Shown piece by piece: positions 17,716 through 26,842 of a DNA stretch of 64,000 nucleotides. The first letter of the stretch is position 1. Each line of letters starts with the position of its first letter. Position numbers and translations under genes: made by a program. Location: the NCBI RefSeq assembly GCF_947495255.1, contig NZ_CANLYI010000013.1:1-64000 (forward strand), read 5' to 3'. This DNA comes from an uncultured Winogradskyella sp. (lineage in GTDB: Bacteria; Bacteroidota; Bacteroidia; Flavobacteriales; Flavobacteriaceae). The notes under the pieces were generated by a model. That model was not told the origin of the DNA. It did no database searches and saw only the letters and a list, made by a program, of their open reading frames with translations.

Positions 17716-20196
17716 ATGCAAAAATTCATCTTAGTTCTTTTGGTCGTTTTTGGTAGCTTAACCTTAACATCAGCACAATCAATTCAATCTCCTAGTGACT
17801 TTTTAGGTTATGACATCGGTACACAATTTAGTAGAAATCATCAGGTAATTGATTATTTTAAAGCTGTTGAAAAAGCAACTCCTAATCAAGTAAAACTAGA
17901 AAACTACGGAAAAACCAATGAGCGTAGAGATTTGTATTTGGCTTTTGTAACGAGTGAAGCCAACATGGCACAACTCGAAACTATTAGAGAAAACAATTTA
18001 AAAAACGCAGGTTTATTAGATGGCGAACCAACAGCAACAGATATTGCAATTGTTTGGTTAAGTTATAATGTGCATGGTAATGAAGCATCGAGTTCTGAAG
18101 CGTCTATGCTAACGCTATATAAATTATTAACTGAGCAAAAAGATTTACTAGAAAACACGGTTGTTATTATTGACCCAAGCGTCAATCCTGATGGTCGTGA
18201 TCGTTACGTAAATTGGTATAACAGAACAAAAAGCGAACCATACGATGTTGATAAGCAAGCTAGCGAACATAACGAACCTTGGCCAGCAGGACGGCCTAAT
18301 CATTACCTTTTTGATTTAAATAGAGATTGGGTTTGGGCAACACAAGTAGAAACACAACAACGTTTAGAGTTTTACAATAAATGGATGCCACATGTGCATG
18401 TCGATTTTCATGAACAAGGGATTAATGAGCCTTACTATTTTGCACCTGCAGCAGAACCGTTTCATGAAATTATTACAGATTGGCAACGCGATTTCCAAAC
18501 ACAAATAGGACAAAATCACGCTAAATATTTTGATGCTGAAGGTTGGCTATTCTTTACCAGAGAACGTTTTGATTTATTGTATCCAAGTTATGGAGACACT
18601 TACCCAACTTTTATGGGAGCGATGGGAATGACTTATGAGCAAGGTGGTCACGGTATGGCTGGTTTAGGTATATTAAATGATGAAGGCCATGTTTTAACTT
18701 TAGCAGAACGTTTAACACACCATACAACTACAGGGATTTCTACTGTAGAAATAGCTTCAAAAAATGCAAAACAATTGAATATTGAGTTTGGTAAATTCTT
18801 TAATAATGCCAATCTAAAATATAAAAGCTACGTACTAAAAGGAAATGAAGACAAACTGAATAGCTTAAAAACGCTTTTAAACAAACACCATATTACTTTT
18901 GAAAATGCGACAAGCGCTAAAGTTTCTGGTTACAATTATGCAACAGGGAAACAAGGTAGTTTTAATGTAGATGCTAGTGCTTTAGTGGTACACACCAATC
19001 AACCAAAAGGTAAAATGGTAAAGGTTTTGTTTGAGCCTAACACCAAACTTTCAGACTCTTTAACTTATGATATTACAGCTTGGTCACTACCTTATGCATA
19101 TGGTTTAGATGCCATAGCAACAACAAGCAATGTTAGTAGTAATATATTAGCAAGTCGTAAATCGCTTCAAGTTTTAAATGATACTTATGGTTATGTGAGC
19201 AAATGGGATTCTATGGAAGATGCTCAGTTTTTAGCCGAATTATTAAAGCAAGATTTTAAAGTTAGGTTTACAGAAAAACCGTTCACGTCTAATAACAAAA
19301 CATTTGAGCGTGGTTCTTTAATCATCACCAAAGGCGACAATAAACATATTGAAAAATTTGTATCTAAATTAAATACTATTGCACAAGAGCATGCACAACC
19401 CTTAACTGAAATTAATACTGGTTTTTCACAGAAATCACCAGATATTGGCTCGCCAGATATTAAACTCGTGAACAAGCAAAAAATTGCAGTGCTTTCTGGT
19501 GAAGGTACATCGTCTTTAAGTTATGGTGAAATTTGGCATTTCTTTGAGCAACAGCTGCACTACCCTTTAACATCTATAAATACAGACGATTTTAGCCATA
19601 CCAATTTAAATAAATACAATGTATTAATCATACCAAATGGCTACTACGGAAAAGTACTTACCAATGATAATATGACAAAGCTTAAGGAATGGGTAAGTTC
19701 TGGTGGAAAGGTAATTGCTATTGATGGTGCATTGAGAAGTTTTGCGGGTAAAGATGGTTTTAGCTTAAGCTATAAAGATACTGATGATACAGAAAGCGAA
19801 GATAATTTAACGCCTTATGCCGATCGCGAACGTGAATACAGCAACAGCCTTATTACAGGTGCCATTTTTAATACCAAAGTAGATGCGACGCATCCTATGG
19901 CTTTTGGTTATGGCAATCATTATTTCACACTTAAATTAGGAAGTTCTGCCTACAACCTATTAGAAAGTGGATATAATGTGGCTTATTTAAATGATACTAA
20001 AGTGTTTTCTGGTTTTGCAGGCCAAGATGCTGTAAAAACTCTAGACCAAACTTTAGTGTTTGGAGAAGAACCAATGGGCAATGGTAGTTTTATTTACATG
20101 GTAGATAATACACTTTTTAGAAGCTTCTGGGAAAATGGAAAATTGTTTTTTGTAAACTCTATTTTCTTTGTAAATAACAATGCTTATGAGTTGTAA
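17716..20196 (+). CDS. M14 family zinc carboxypeptidase
   Basis: An 826-residue exported peptidase. The signal peptide ends around SAQS (residue 20). Zinc ligands of the M14 fold are visible as HGNE (His120 and Glu123) and a distant His near 232 (HVDFHEQ). The catalytic domain, with DPSVNPDGRDRYVNWYN and the DLNRDW motif, spans about 30-340. The C-terminal 450 residues are a beta-rich and GATase1-like region (NVLIIPNGYYG, IAIDGALRSFAG). It probably acts in the periplasm or outside the cell on peptides. The peroxiredoxin-like gene begins 14 bases after its stop, so both may form one operon. Confidence 0.9.
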   Translation: MQKFILVLLVVFGSLTLTSAQSIQSPSDFLGYDIGTQFSRNHQVIDYFKAVEKATPNQVKLENYGKTNERRDLYLAFVTSEANMAQLETIRENNLKNAGLLDGEPTATDIAIVWLSYNVHGNEASSSEASMLTLYKLLTEQKDLLENTVVIIDPSVNPDGRDRYVNWYNRTKSEPYDVDKQASEHNEPWPAGRPNHYLFDLNRDWVWATQVETQQRLEFYNKWMPHVHVDFHEQGINEPYYFAPAAEPFHEIITDWQRDFQTQIGQNHAKYFDAEGWLFFTRERFDLLYPSYGDTYPTFMGAMGMTYEQGGHGMAGLGILNDEGHVLTLAERLTHHTTTGISTVEIASKNAKQLNIEFGKFFNNANLKYKSYVLKGNEDKLNSLKTLLNKHHITFENATSAKVSGYNYATGKQGSFNVDASALVVHTNQPKGKMVKVLFEPNTKLSDSLTYDITAWSLPYAYGLDAIATTSNVSSNILASRKSLQVLNDTYGYVSKWDSMEDAQFLAELLKQDFKVRFTEKPFTSNNKTFERGSLIITKGDNKHIEKFVSKLNTIAQEHAQPLTEINTGFSQKSPDIGSPDIKLVNKQKIAVLSGEGTSSLSYGEIWHFFEQQLHYPLTSINTDDFSHTNLNKYNVLIIPNGYYGKVLTNDNMTKLKEWVSSGGKVIAIDGALRSFAGKDGFSLSYKDTDDTESEDNLTPYADREREYSNSLITGAIFNTKVDATHPMAFGYGNHYFTLKLGSSAYNLLESGYNVAYLNDTKVFSGFAGQDAVKTLDQTLVFGEEPMGNGSFIYMVDNTLFRSFWENGKLFFVNSIFFVNNNAYEL

Positions 20197-20210
20197 ATAA
20201 AATACAAATA

Positions 20211-20861
20211 ATGAAAACACTTAAAGAACAAACCGACGCTAAGATTGCAGCAGGACGAAAAGCAAAACCTGAATTTATGCAAGGTGTTGATGATATAATT
20301 AATAAAGCAAAAGCCTTTAAACAAGGAAAAGATGCCCTTAAAATTGGCGACAAAGCTATAGGTTTTGAATTACCAAACCCTAAAGGAGAAGTAATTTCAT
20401 TAGCCAATTTATTAGAAAAAGGGCCTGTTGTTGTTACATTTTATCGTGGTAGTTGGTGTCCATATTGCAACTTGCAACTAAGAGCTTTACAAGCTAAGTT
20501 AAGTGAAATTAATGCCTTAGGAGCTACGTTGGTTACTATTAGTCCAGAAGTGCCAGATGACTCATTAACAGAAAACGAAATTAGTAAAATGGAGTTTACT
20601 GTTTTGTCGGATCAAGATGCTAAAGTTGCCAGACAATATGGTGTGGCTTGGGAAGTCCCAGAATTTTTGATGGAACATATGCGTGTAGATCGTGGACTAG
20701 ACTTAAAAGCTATTAATAATGGTAACGCTAATGTTTTACCTATTCCGGCGACCTTTATTTTAGATACAGATGGCATTATAAAATGGAATTACGTCAATGT
20801 AGATTACAGAACGCGTTCAGAACCAGATGAAATTGTTGATGTGCTAAAAAGTATGAGTTAA
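20211..20861 (+). CDS. peroxiredoxin-like (AhpC/TSA) protein
   Basis: A 216-residue thioredoxin-fold protein of the AhpC/TSA family. The active site FYRGSWCPYC places cysteines at 83 and 86, a CxxC arrangement in which the first Cys is the expected peroxidatic or redox residue. PATFILDTDGIIKWNYV near the end is the family's conserved beta strand. There is no signal peptide, so it acts in the cytoplasm. By family it would reduce peroxides or act as a thiol-disulfide oxidoreductase. It lies 14 bases after the M14 gene and should share its transcript. Confidence 0.9.
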   Translation: MKTLKEQTDAKIAAGRKAKPEFMQGVDDIINKAKAFKQGKDALKIGDKAIGFELPNPKGEVISLANLLEKGPVVVTFYRGSWCPYCNLQLRALQAKLSEINALGATLVTISPEVPDDSLTENEISKMEFTVLSDQDAKVARQYGVAWEVPEFLMEHMRVDRGLDLKAINNGNANVLPIPATFILDTDGIIKWNYVNVDYRTRSEPDEIVDVLKSMS

Positions 20862-21054
20862 GCGATAACAGAATACTTAGAGAAATAGTTATCTATGGTG
20901 TTTTAATTTATCGGCAATTGAAGTCGAAAATTTTATATTTAATAATCAAACACTTGACTTTAAATCTTAGAGAAAACACATTCGTTTAACTTTGGATATA
21001 AAATATTGAAACGGTTTTATATCTGCGGCACATTATAATTAATTTACCAAAAAC

Positions 21055-21906
21055 ATGAAAATTAATACAACATTTAAATTTTTGGCTCTTCCCATATTGA
21101 ATTTGTTAATACTTATGTTCTTTTTGGAAGTTAATGAAAGCTTAATTATTACACCTATTTTACTTGCAATATTATATATTTATTATTTTATAAAAACTTC
21201 AAAAAAGTATAAGAATAGAGGCCTAAATCTATTGTTTATTTTATCTTATTTGGCAATATTATTTTTTCCAACAATCCACTATATTAGTTACAAAATAAAT
21301 GAAAATAATTATTATCTATCTGATTACTTAAAAGACTCTGCAAACCATAGATTAGAAAACGAAAAAAAAGATAAACAATACAGCACTTTAAATTTTGACA
21401 TTATTAAAAATAGTTTGATTAGTGAGAACAATTCAACACTTAATAAATCCGAATTCTTTAAATTAAAACAATTAGTATATTTAGATAGTATAAGATTGTC
21501 TGGAGTAACATTTGAAGCTATTTCCGACTCTACTTATAACTATAAAAAATACAGTGATCTTGGAGGAGGAGGAATAAAACCGGCCGAAATTTATTTAACA
21601 ATTTTTAAAAACAATAATAAAATAAATATAATTTATTCTAAAAATAGAACAATACGAAATACCCTTGAAAGCTATTTAAATGGTTATAATTCATTTTATG
21701 AGAGAACCAATGATGTTAAAAAAGAAATCGGATTCGTTGACTTTTGGTTAGCTTCAATCTCTTCATTTAAATTTTCTGAAATTATTCCAAATACATACTT
21801 AACGAAATCATTATGGCTCATTCAATCAATAATTTCATTCATATTACTTTTTTACATTTCCGCTAATTTTCCACAATTGACAATAAATAAAAAAACTAAG
21901 AATTAA
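21055..21906 (+). CDS. hypothetical membrane protein
   Basis: A 283-residue protein with three hydrophobic helices in the first 80 residues, a long polar central part (about 85-240), and one helix near the C terminus (WLIQSIISFILLFYISANF). It has no recognisable motif. It is unusually rich in Asn, Lys and Ile and in AT, more than its neighbours, which suggests an accessory gene or relaxed selection. It stands alone after a 193-base gap with no terminator I can see. Function unknown. Confidence 0.55.
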   Translation: MKINTTFKFLALPILNLLILMFFLEVNESLIITPILLAILYIYYFIKTSKKYKNRGLNLLFILSYLAILFFPTIHYISYKINENNYYLSDYLKDSANHRLENEKKDKQYSTLNFDIIKNSLISENNSTLNKSEFFKLKQLVYLDSIRLSGVTFEAISDSTYNYKKYSDLGGGGIKPAEIYLTIFKNNNKINIIYSKNRTIRNTLESYLNGYNSFYERTNDVKKEIGFVDFWLASISSFKFSEIIPNTYLTKSLWLIQSIISFILLFYISANFPQLTINKKTKN

Positions 21907-22059
21907 TAGAAAGATAAAAACGCACTAAAAAAACGTATATAATCCATACCTAGTTTTAGTCTACTTGCGAAACCCCTAAATGGACTAACCCATTAAAAAA
22001 CATCCAATAAACCTCATAATTAAAACTTTCATTATCTTTAAGTCTAACTAAATAAGATT

Positions 22060-22431
22060 ATGAAACTAGGCGCATTTTCAGTAAGTCTTGCTGTAAAAGA
22101 CATAAAGGCATCAAAAGCATTTTATGAAACTTTGGGATTTTCCGTTTTTGGTGGTGATTTAGAAAAAAATTACCTCATTATGAAAAATGGCGAATCATTG
22201 ATTGGTTTGTTTCAAGGGATGTTTGAAAACAATATTCTCACCTTTAATCCTGGTTGGGATCAAAATGCTAATACACTAGAGAACTTTGATGATGTAAGAG
22301 ATATTCAAAAAGAATTAAAATACAAAAACATTAAGTTTGAGCACGAAACTGATGGTTCTGCTTCTGGACCTGCAAGTTTAGTAGTGTTAGATCCAGATGG
22401 CAACGCTATTTTAATTGACCAACATATTTAA
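22060..22431 (+). CDS. VOC family protein
   Basis: A 123-residue single-domain VOC protein. The pattern FSVSLAVKDIKASKAFYETLGF at the start, then LVVLDPDGNAILIDQHI at the end, is the glyoxalase/bleomycin resistance fold. The usual first metal His is replaced by Ser (FSVSL), and only weak ligand candidates remain, so a metal enzyme is doubtful; a binding protein is as likely. Preceded by an ATTATCTTTA-like promoter element near 22031. Distinct from the VOC gene at 9189. Confidence 0.85.
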   Translation: MKLGAFSVSLAVKDIKASKAFYETLGFSVFGGDLEKNYLIMKNGESLIGLFQGMFENNILTFNPGWDQNANTLENFDDVRDIQKELKYKNIKFEHETDGSASGPASLVVLDPDGNAILIDQHI

Positions 22432-22667
22432 AATGTCAATCGGGATAATACTAAAAACATAGAATTTTGTGTTGATAGTTGCACTATAAAAGTGTCCCTA
22501 AAACAGAAAATACCCAATAACTAAACTAACAAGTGTGTAACAAGATAACAAAACGATTTGCATTCTATTGTGCTTAACTGACCTATTCATAATATTTGAG
22601 TTTCTGTTCAATTATACGACACAATAACACGTAAAAAGTCACACATAGCCTTTAAAAACTAGACCCA

Positions 22668-23210
22668 ATGGAAAAAGCTTTACAAACCATGATTACTAAT
22701 ATGCCTGAAAAAACAGGAAAATCATTAGAGCAATGGAAATCAATTTTAAAAGAAAAAGCATTCGCTAAACATTCTGAAGGTGTTAATTTTCTTAAAAAAG
22801 AACATGGTGTAACACATGGTTTTGCTAATACTATTGTCACGCTTTCTAAAGAAGAAAATAATACAGCAGATGATTTAGTTGCCAACCAATACAAAGGCAA
22901 GGAAAGTTTATTTCCTATTTATGAAAAGCTACAAGCTACCGTTGAAACCTTTGGAAATGATATAACAATCACTCCGAAGAAAACAAGTGTTAGTGTTATT
23001 AGAAAACGTCAATTTGTTTTAATAAAACCAGCGACAAAAACACGAATCGATTTAGGTTTAAAATTACCCGAAAAACCAACTACAGATAGATTGGGTAATT
23101 CTGGTCCTTTTGGTACCATGTGCACACATCGTGTGCAAATAACTTCCGTAAATGATATAGATGATGAATTAATTGGATGGATGAAAGAAGCTTACAAAAA
23201 AGCCGAATAG
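22668..23210 (+). CDS. DUF4287 and DUF5655 domain protein
   Basis: A 180-residue soluble protein. The first 60 residues (MPEKTGKSLEQWKSILKEKA then HGVTHGFANTIV) form the DUF4287 helical module. The rest (YKGKESLFPIYEKLQATVETFG, then RKRQFVLIKPATKTRIDLGLKL) is DUF5655, a small alpha/beta domain. The two-domain architecture is common in Bacteroidota but its role is unknown to me. It stands alone after a 236-base gap in which I see no other signal. Confidence 0.8.
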   Translation: MEKALQTMITNMPEKTGKSLEQWKSILKEKAFAKHSEGVNFLKKEHGVTHGFANTIVTLSKEENNTADDLVANQYKGKESLFPIYEKLQATVETFGNDITITPKKTSVSVIRKRQFVLIKPATKTRIDLGLKLPEKPTTDRLGNSGPFGTMCTHRVQITSVNDIDDELIGWMKEAYKKAE

Positions 23211-23310
23211 CAACTGATTTTTAACACGTTAACAATCACAACGCATAGCATTCACAAAGAATTTGCATTTTTTTTACATTTAAATTTACAACAACCGCAA
23301 GGTTCAATAC

Positions 23311-23318
23311 TACATTTG
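23311..23318 (+). promoter_or_regulatory. -7 element of promoter
   Basis: TACATTTG fits the Bacteroidota consensus TAnnTTTG and lies 30 bases before the ATG at 23348. No clear -33 TTG at the right distance. Confidence 0.4.
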
Positions 23319-23347
23319 AGAATAATCATCTCAAAAAACAAATAATT

Positions 23348-24250
23348 ATGAAAAGCGCAAACTCAAAATGTAATCACCAAACGGAAATGTTTAATAACAA
23401 ACAACATGTGCACAAAGAAAACAATACCTATAAACACATGAAAAACCGTGTTACTATTTTCGGAACAACATTAGCCATGCTTTGTGTTGTATGCTTTAGT
23501 TGCACAAAATTAAACAGCAGCGAAGTTACTGCGTCAGTATCATCAACTGATAAAGACTTGGCTTTAGAAAGCCAAAATATATATGGTCCCGAACTTAAAG
23601 GGATTCAAGATTTATTTTATAGTGTAGATACCAGATTTGCAGCCGTTAAAAAATCTGAGATACAAAGCGCTACTGACATTTACACCTTTCTTAACGATGA
23701 TGAAAAGCAACAAATAGAACGCATAAAATCAGTTAACCTAGTTGTTATAAAAGACAATCAACAATCTGAAATACAAGCCTACGGAACCACTGACCACCTC
23801 ACTGATGCACAATTAGAGATATTAAAATCCATGGATTACTTTAATCATTTTACAATTAGAACAGAATTTAGAGGTAAGAATATGGAAACAGGTATTATTG
23901 AAGACAAATTTTTTGGTCCACATATTACCGTTGTACCAGACCAACAAGCCACTTACGCAGAAGGTAATGAGGCTTTAATTAATTATCTTAAGGATAACAG
24001 TATCTCTGACATCACTGCTGTAATAAACAATCAAATCTTTGCTCTTAAAATAAGCTTTGTAATATCAAAAGAAGGCGAAGTTACAACTGTTAAGCATGAT
24101 GCTATGACTACTGGATATCCTTCAATTGATGAAAAATTTATTGAGTTAATAAAAAATATACCAGGTAAATGGATTCCTGCTGAAAATGCAAAAGGCGAAA
24201 AAATGGAGCAAGAATTAGTCTTTACTTTTGGTCCTGCTGATCGTTGTTAA
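23348..24250 (+). CDS. lipoprotein with TonB C-terminal-like domain
   Basis: As drawn the protein has 300 residues. Residues 31-56 (MKNRVTIFGTTLAMLCVVCFSC) form a lipoprotein signal with a lipobox Cys, so translation may really start at 23438. The promoter element at 23311 permits the longer form, which would add a His/Asn-rich hydrophilic stretch. The C-terminal 70 residues (ISKEGEVTTVKHDAMTTGYP, then NIPGKWIPAENAKGEKMEQE) resemble the TonB C-terminal fold seen in energy transducers of Bacteroidota. The central domain is unrecognised. It may be a periplasmic partner of outer-membrane receptors; that is inference. Confidence 0.55.
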   Translation: MKSANSKCNHQTEMFNNKQHVHKENNTYKHMKNRVTIFGTTLAMLCVVCFSCTKLNSSEVTASVSSTDKDLALESQNIYGPELKGIQDLFYSVDTRFAAVKKSEIQSATDIYTFLNDDEKQQIERIKSVNLVVIKDNQQSEIQAYGTTDHLTDAQLEILKSMDYFNHFTIRTEFRGKNMETGIIEDKFFGPHITVVPDQQATYAEGNEALINYLKDNSISDITAVINNQIFALKISFVISKEGEVTTVKHDAMTTGYPSIDEKFIELIKNIPGKWIPAENAKGEKMEQELVFTFGPADRC

Positions 24251-24285
24251 TTATCTAATTCAATCAAATTAAACATTAAAGCACT

Positions 24286-25587
24286 TTACAAGACTTCGCC
24301 ATAAAGGTCGAAGTCTTCTGCTTCAATAACTTTAATTGTAGCAAATTCTCCTGTCTTTAAATAAACCTTAGAAGCATCAATTAAAACTTCGTTATCAACA
24401 TCTGGTGAATCAAATTCGGTACGACCAACAAAGTAGTTGCCTTCTTTACGATCAATAACAACTTTAAACTCCTGCCCTATTTTAGCTTGATTCAATTCCC
24501 AAGAAATTTGCGATTGAATTTCCATAATATCATTAGCACGTTGAATTTTCACGTCTTCAGGAACATCGTCTTCTAAATTGTAAGCATGTGTGTTCTCTTC
24601 GTGAGAATATGTAAAGCATCCTAAACGTTCAAAACGCATTTCGGATACCCAATTTTTAAGTTCTTCAAAATGTGCTTCTGTTTCTCCAGGATAACCAACT
24701 ATAAGCGTTGTTCTGATTGTCATTTCGGGAACAATTGCTCTAAATTCATTAATCAATTTTGTCGTCTTCGCTTTTGTAGTTCCACGACGCATAGATTTTA
24801 GTAAATCATCAGAAATATGCTGTAAAGGAATATCTAAATAGTTACAAATCTTAGGCTCACGTTTCATAAGGTCTAAAACATCCATCGGAAAACCTGTTGG
24901 GAACGCATAATGCAAACGAATCCACTCTATACCTTCAACTTTAACTAAGTTTTCAAGTAATTCAGCAAGGTTTCGTTTTTTGTATATATCTAAACCGTAA
25001 TACGTTAAATCTTGTGCGATAAGAATTAATTCTTTTACACCATTTGCAGCCAGTTTTTCAGCTTCAGTAACCAAATTTTCAATTGGTGTACTTTTATGTT
25101 TTCCTCTCATTATTGGAATAGCACAAAAACTACATGGTCTATCACAACCTTCTGCAATTTTTAGGTACGCGTAATTTTTAGGCGTCGTAGTTAGACGCTC
25201 ACCAATTAACTCATGTTTATAATCTGCACCTAAAGCTTTTAACAAACCTGGTAATTCAGTTGTCCCAAAATATTGGTCAACATTAGGAATTTCTTTCTCC
25301 AAGTCTGGCTTATAGCGTTCACTTAAACAACCTGTTACAAAAACTTTATCAACTTCACCATCTTCCTTCTTCTGCATGTATTCCAAAATGGTATTCACAC
25401 TTTCTTCCTTGGCATTATTGATAAAACCACAAGTATTAATAACAACCACGTTACCGTCTTGCTCATGTACAACATCTTTGCCACTTGCTTTTAGCTGTCC
25501 CATTAATACTTCGCTATCGTAAACATTTTTACTACAGCCAAGTGTTATAACGTTGATTCTGTTTTTCTTAAGAGTTTTTGTACGCAT
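24286..25587 (-). CDS. rimO: ribosomal protein S12 methylthiotransferase RimO
   Basis: Adds a methylthio group to an aspartate of ribosomal protein S12, using S-adenosylmethionine and iron-sulfur clusters. The 433-residue protein has the methylthiotransferase cysteines Cys18, Cys53 and Cys87, the radical-SAM CxxxCxxC at 148-155 (GCDRPCSFC), and a C-terminal TRAM domain (IGQEFKVVIDRKEGNYFVGR). Length is normal. From memory it is usually just downstream of ftsY in flavobacteria; here about 5 kb intervenes, and a TATCTTTG element upstream could provide a private promoter. Confidence 0.96.
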   Translation of the reverse strand: MRTKTLKKNRINVITLGCSKNVYDSEVLMGQLKASGKDVVHEQDGNVVVINTCGFINNAKEESVNTILEYMQKKEDGEVDKVFVTGCLSERYKPDLEKEIPNVDQYFGTTELPGLLKALGADYKHELIGERLTTTPKNYAYLKIAEGCDRPCSFCAIPIMRGKHKSTPIENLVTEAEKLAANGVKELILIAQDLTYYGLDIYKKRNLAELLENLVKVEGIEWIRLHYAFPTGFPMDVLDLMKREPKICNYLDIPLQHISDDLLKSMRRGTTKAKTTKLINEFRAIVPEMTIRTTLIVGYPGETEAHFEELKNWVSEMRFERLGCFTYSHEENTHAYNLEDDVPEDVKIQRANDIMEIQSQISWELNQAKIGQEFKVVIDRKEGNYFVGRTEFDSPDVDNEVLIDASKVYLKTGEFATIKVIEAEDFDLYGEVL

Positions 25588-25606
25588 GTTCTATAAAATC
25601 AGTTTG

Positions 25607-25614
25607 CAAAGATA
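25607..25614 (-). promoter_or_regulatory. -7 element of the rimO promoter
   Basis: On the minus strand TATCTTTG, an exact match to TAnnTTTG, lies 20 bases before the rimO ATG. No good -33 element is seen. Confidence 0.45.
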
Positions 25615-25667
25615 CAACGTTAATTAAACCTTTAGTATATTTATCAGTCTTAAATAAAAACTTAACC

Positions 25668-26750
25668 ATGAAATCGTTACAATTACTCTCCTTTTTTATC
25701 TGTTTTTGCACCATTTTATCTTGTTCTAGTGATAGTGACACTAATGATGATGACGTACCTCAAACGGAAGCTATTTATTTTCCACCTTTAGATTCTGATA
25801 CTTGGGAAACAAAATCTATTTCAGAATTAAACTGGAATGAAAATCAACTGCAACCTCTTTTAGATTTTTTAGAAGAAAAAAACACCAGAAGTTTTATTAT
25901 TCTGCATAATGGTAAAATTGTAGTAGAAGAATATATGAACGGACACGACGCTAACTCCACATGGTATTGGGCAAGTGCTGGAAAAACGTTAACCACTGCC
26001 ACATCTGGAATCGCAGAACAAGAAGGTTTTATAGATATAAATAATAAAGTTTCTGATTATTTAGGAACAGGTTGGACTAGTGCTGCATTAGATAAAGAGA
26101 ATTTAATTACCTGTAAACATCTTTTAACCATGACTTCTGGACTAGATGATACCACTGGTGATGATATTTCACCCACTAATTTACAGTATGTTGCTGATGC
26201 AGGTACGCGTTGGGCCTATCATAATGTTTATGCTAAAATGCAAGATATTGTCGCTGAAGCTACCAACCAAACATGGAGTAACTATTTTGATGCTAAATTA
26301 AAAACACCAATTGGTATGAATGGCAGTTGGATTGCTCTTGGTGATTTAAGTGTTTATTGGAGTAATACAAGAAGCATGGCAAGATTTGGTTTATTGACTT
26401 ACGCTAATGGCAAATGGGAAGATGAGCAAATTCTAAACGAAAGCTATTTAACAGCTGCGACTAATACGTCCCAGAATGTAAATTTAGCTTATGGTTATTT
26501 GTGGTGGTTAAACGGAAAATCTTCTTATCACCTACCTCAAAGTCAAATAGAATTCTCAGGAAATTTAATTCCAGATGCTCCAAACGATATGTTTGCTGCT
26601 TTAGGTAAAAATGACCAAAAAATTTATGTGGTTCCGAGTAAAGAATTAGTGATTATAAGAATGGGACAGTCTGCTGAAGACGAAAACTTTGCACTCTCAA
26701 ACTTTGATAATGAGCTTTGGGTAAAAATTAATAATTTAACTAGTGATTAA
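25668..26750 (+). CDS. serine hydrolase lipoprotein (beta-lactamase family)
   Basis: A 360-residue lipoprotein: the signal sequence ends in a lipobox (ILSC) at residue 19. The SxxK nucleophile motif appears as SAGK in YWASAGKTLTTATSG, followed by the KHLLTMTSGLDD helix and a YHN element (WAYHNVYAK) in the place of YxN. It belongs to the penicillin-binding protein-like/class C beta-lactamase fold and could be an esterase or peptidase. The ATG at 25668 is chosen because earlier codons overlap the divergent rimO start and precede the signal peptide. It is the first gene of the block between rimO and ftsY. Confidence 0.9.
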   Translation: MKSLQLLSFFICFCTILSCSSDSDTNDDDVPQTEAIYFPPLDSDTWETKSISELNWNENQLQPLLDFLEEKNTRSFIILHNGKIVVEEYMNGHDANSTWYWASAGKTLTTATSGIAEQEGFIDINNKVSDYLGTGWTSAALDKENLITCKHLLTMTSGLDDTTGDDISPTNLQYVADAGTRWAYHNVYAKMQDIVAEATNQTWSNYFDAKLKTPIGMNGSWIALGDLSVYWSNTRSMARFGLLTYANGKWEDEQILNESYLTAATNTSQNVNLAYGYLWWLNGKSSYHLPQSQIEFSGNLIPDAPNDMFAALGKNDQKIYVVPSKELVIIRMGQSAEDENFALSNFDNELWVKINNLTSD

Positions 26751-26811
26751 GTCCTCTTTACAAGCCTAGTAAATTAGATTTATTGATTTAAGCAATTGTC
26801 CTAATAATATT

Positions 26812-26819
26812 TATATTTG
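26812..26819 (+). promoter_or_regulatory. -7 element of promoter
   Basis: TATATTTG fits TAnnTTTG and lies 24 bases before the ATG at 26843. The TTG upstream (26796-26798) is closer than usual (13 bases), so the -33 element is uncertain. Confidence 0.45.
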
Positions 26820-26842
26820 TGACCCTTAAATCAAATCAATCT

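Noticed and set aside
24292-24316. AGACTTCG/CGAAGTCT hairpin in the 3' end of rimO
   Set aside because: No T run on either strand, and it lies in coding sequence.
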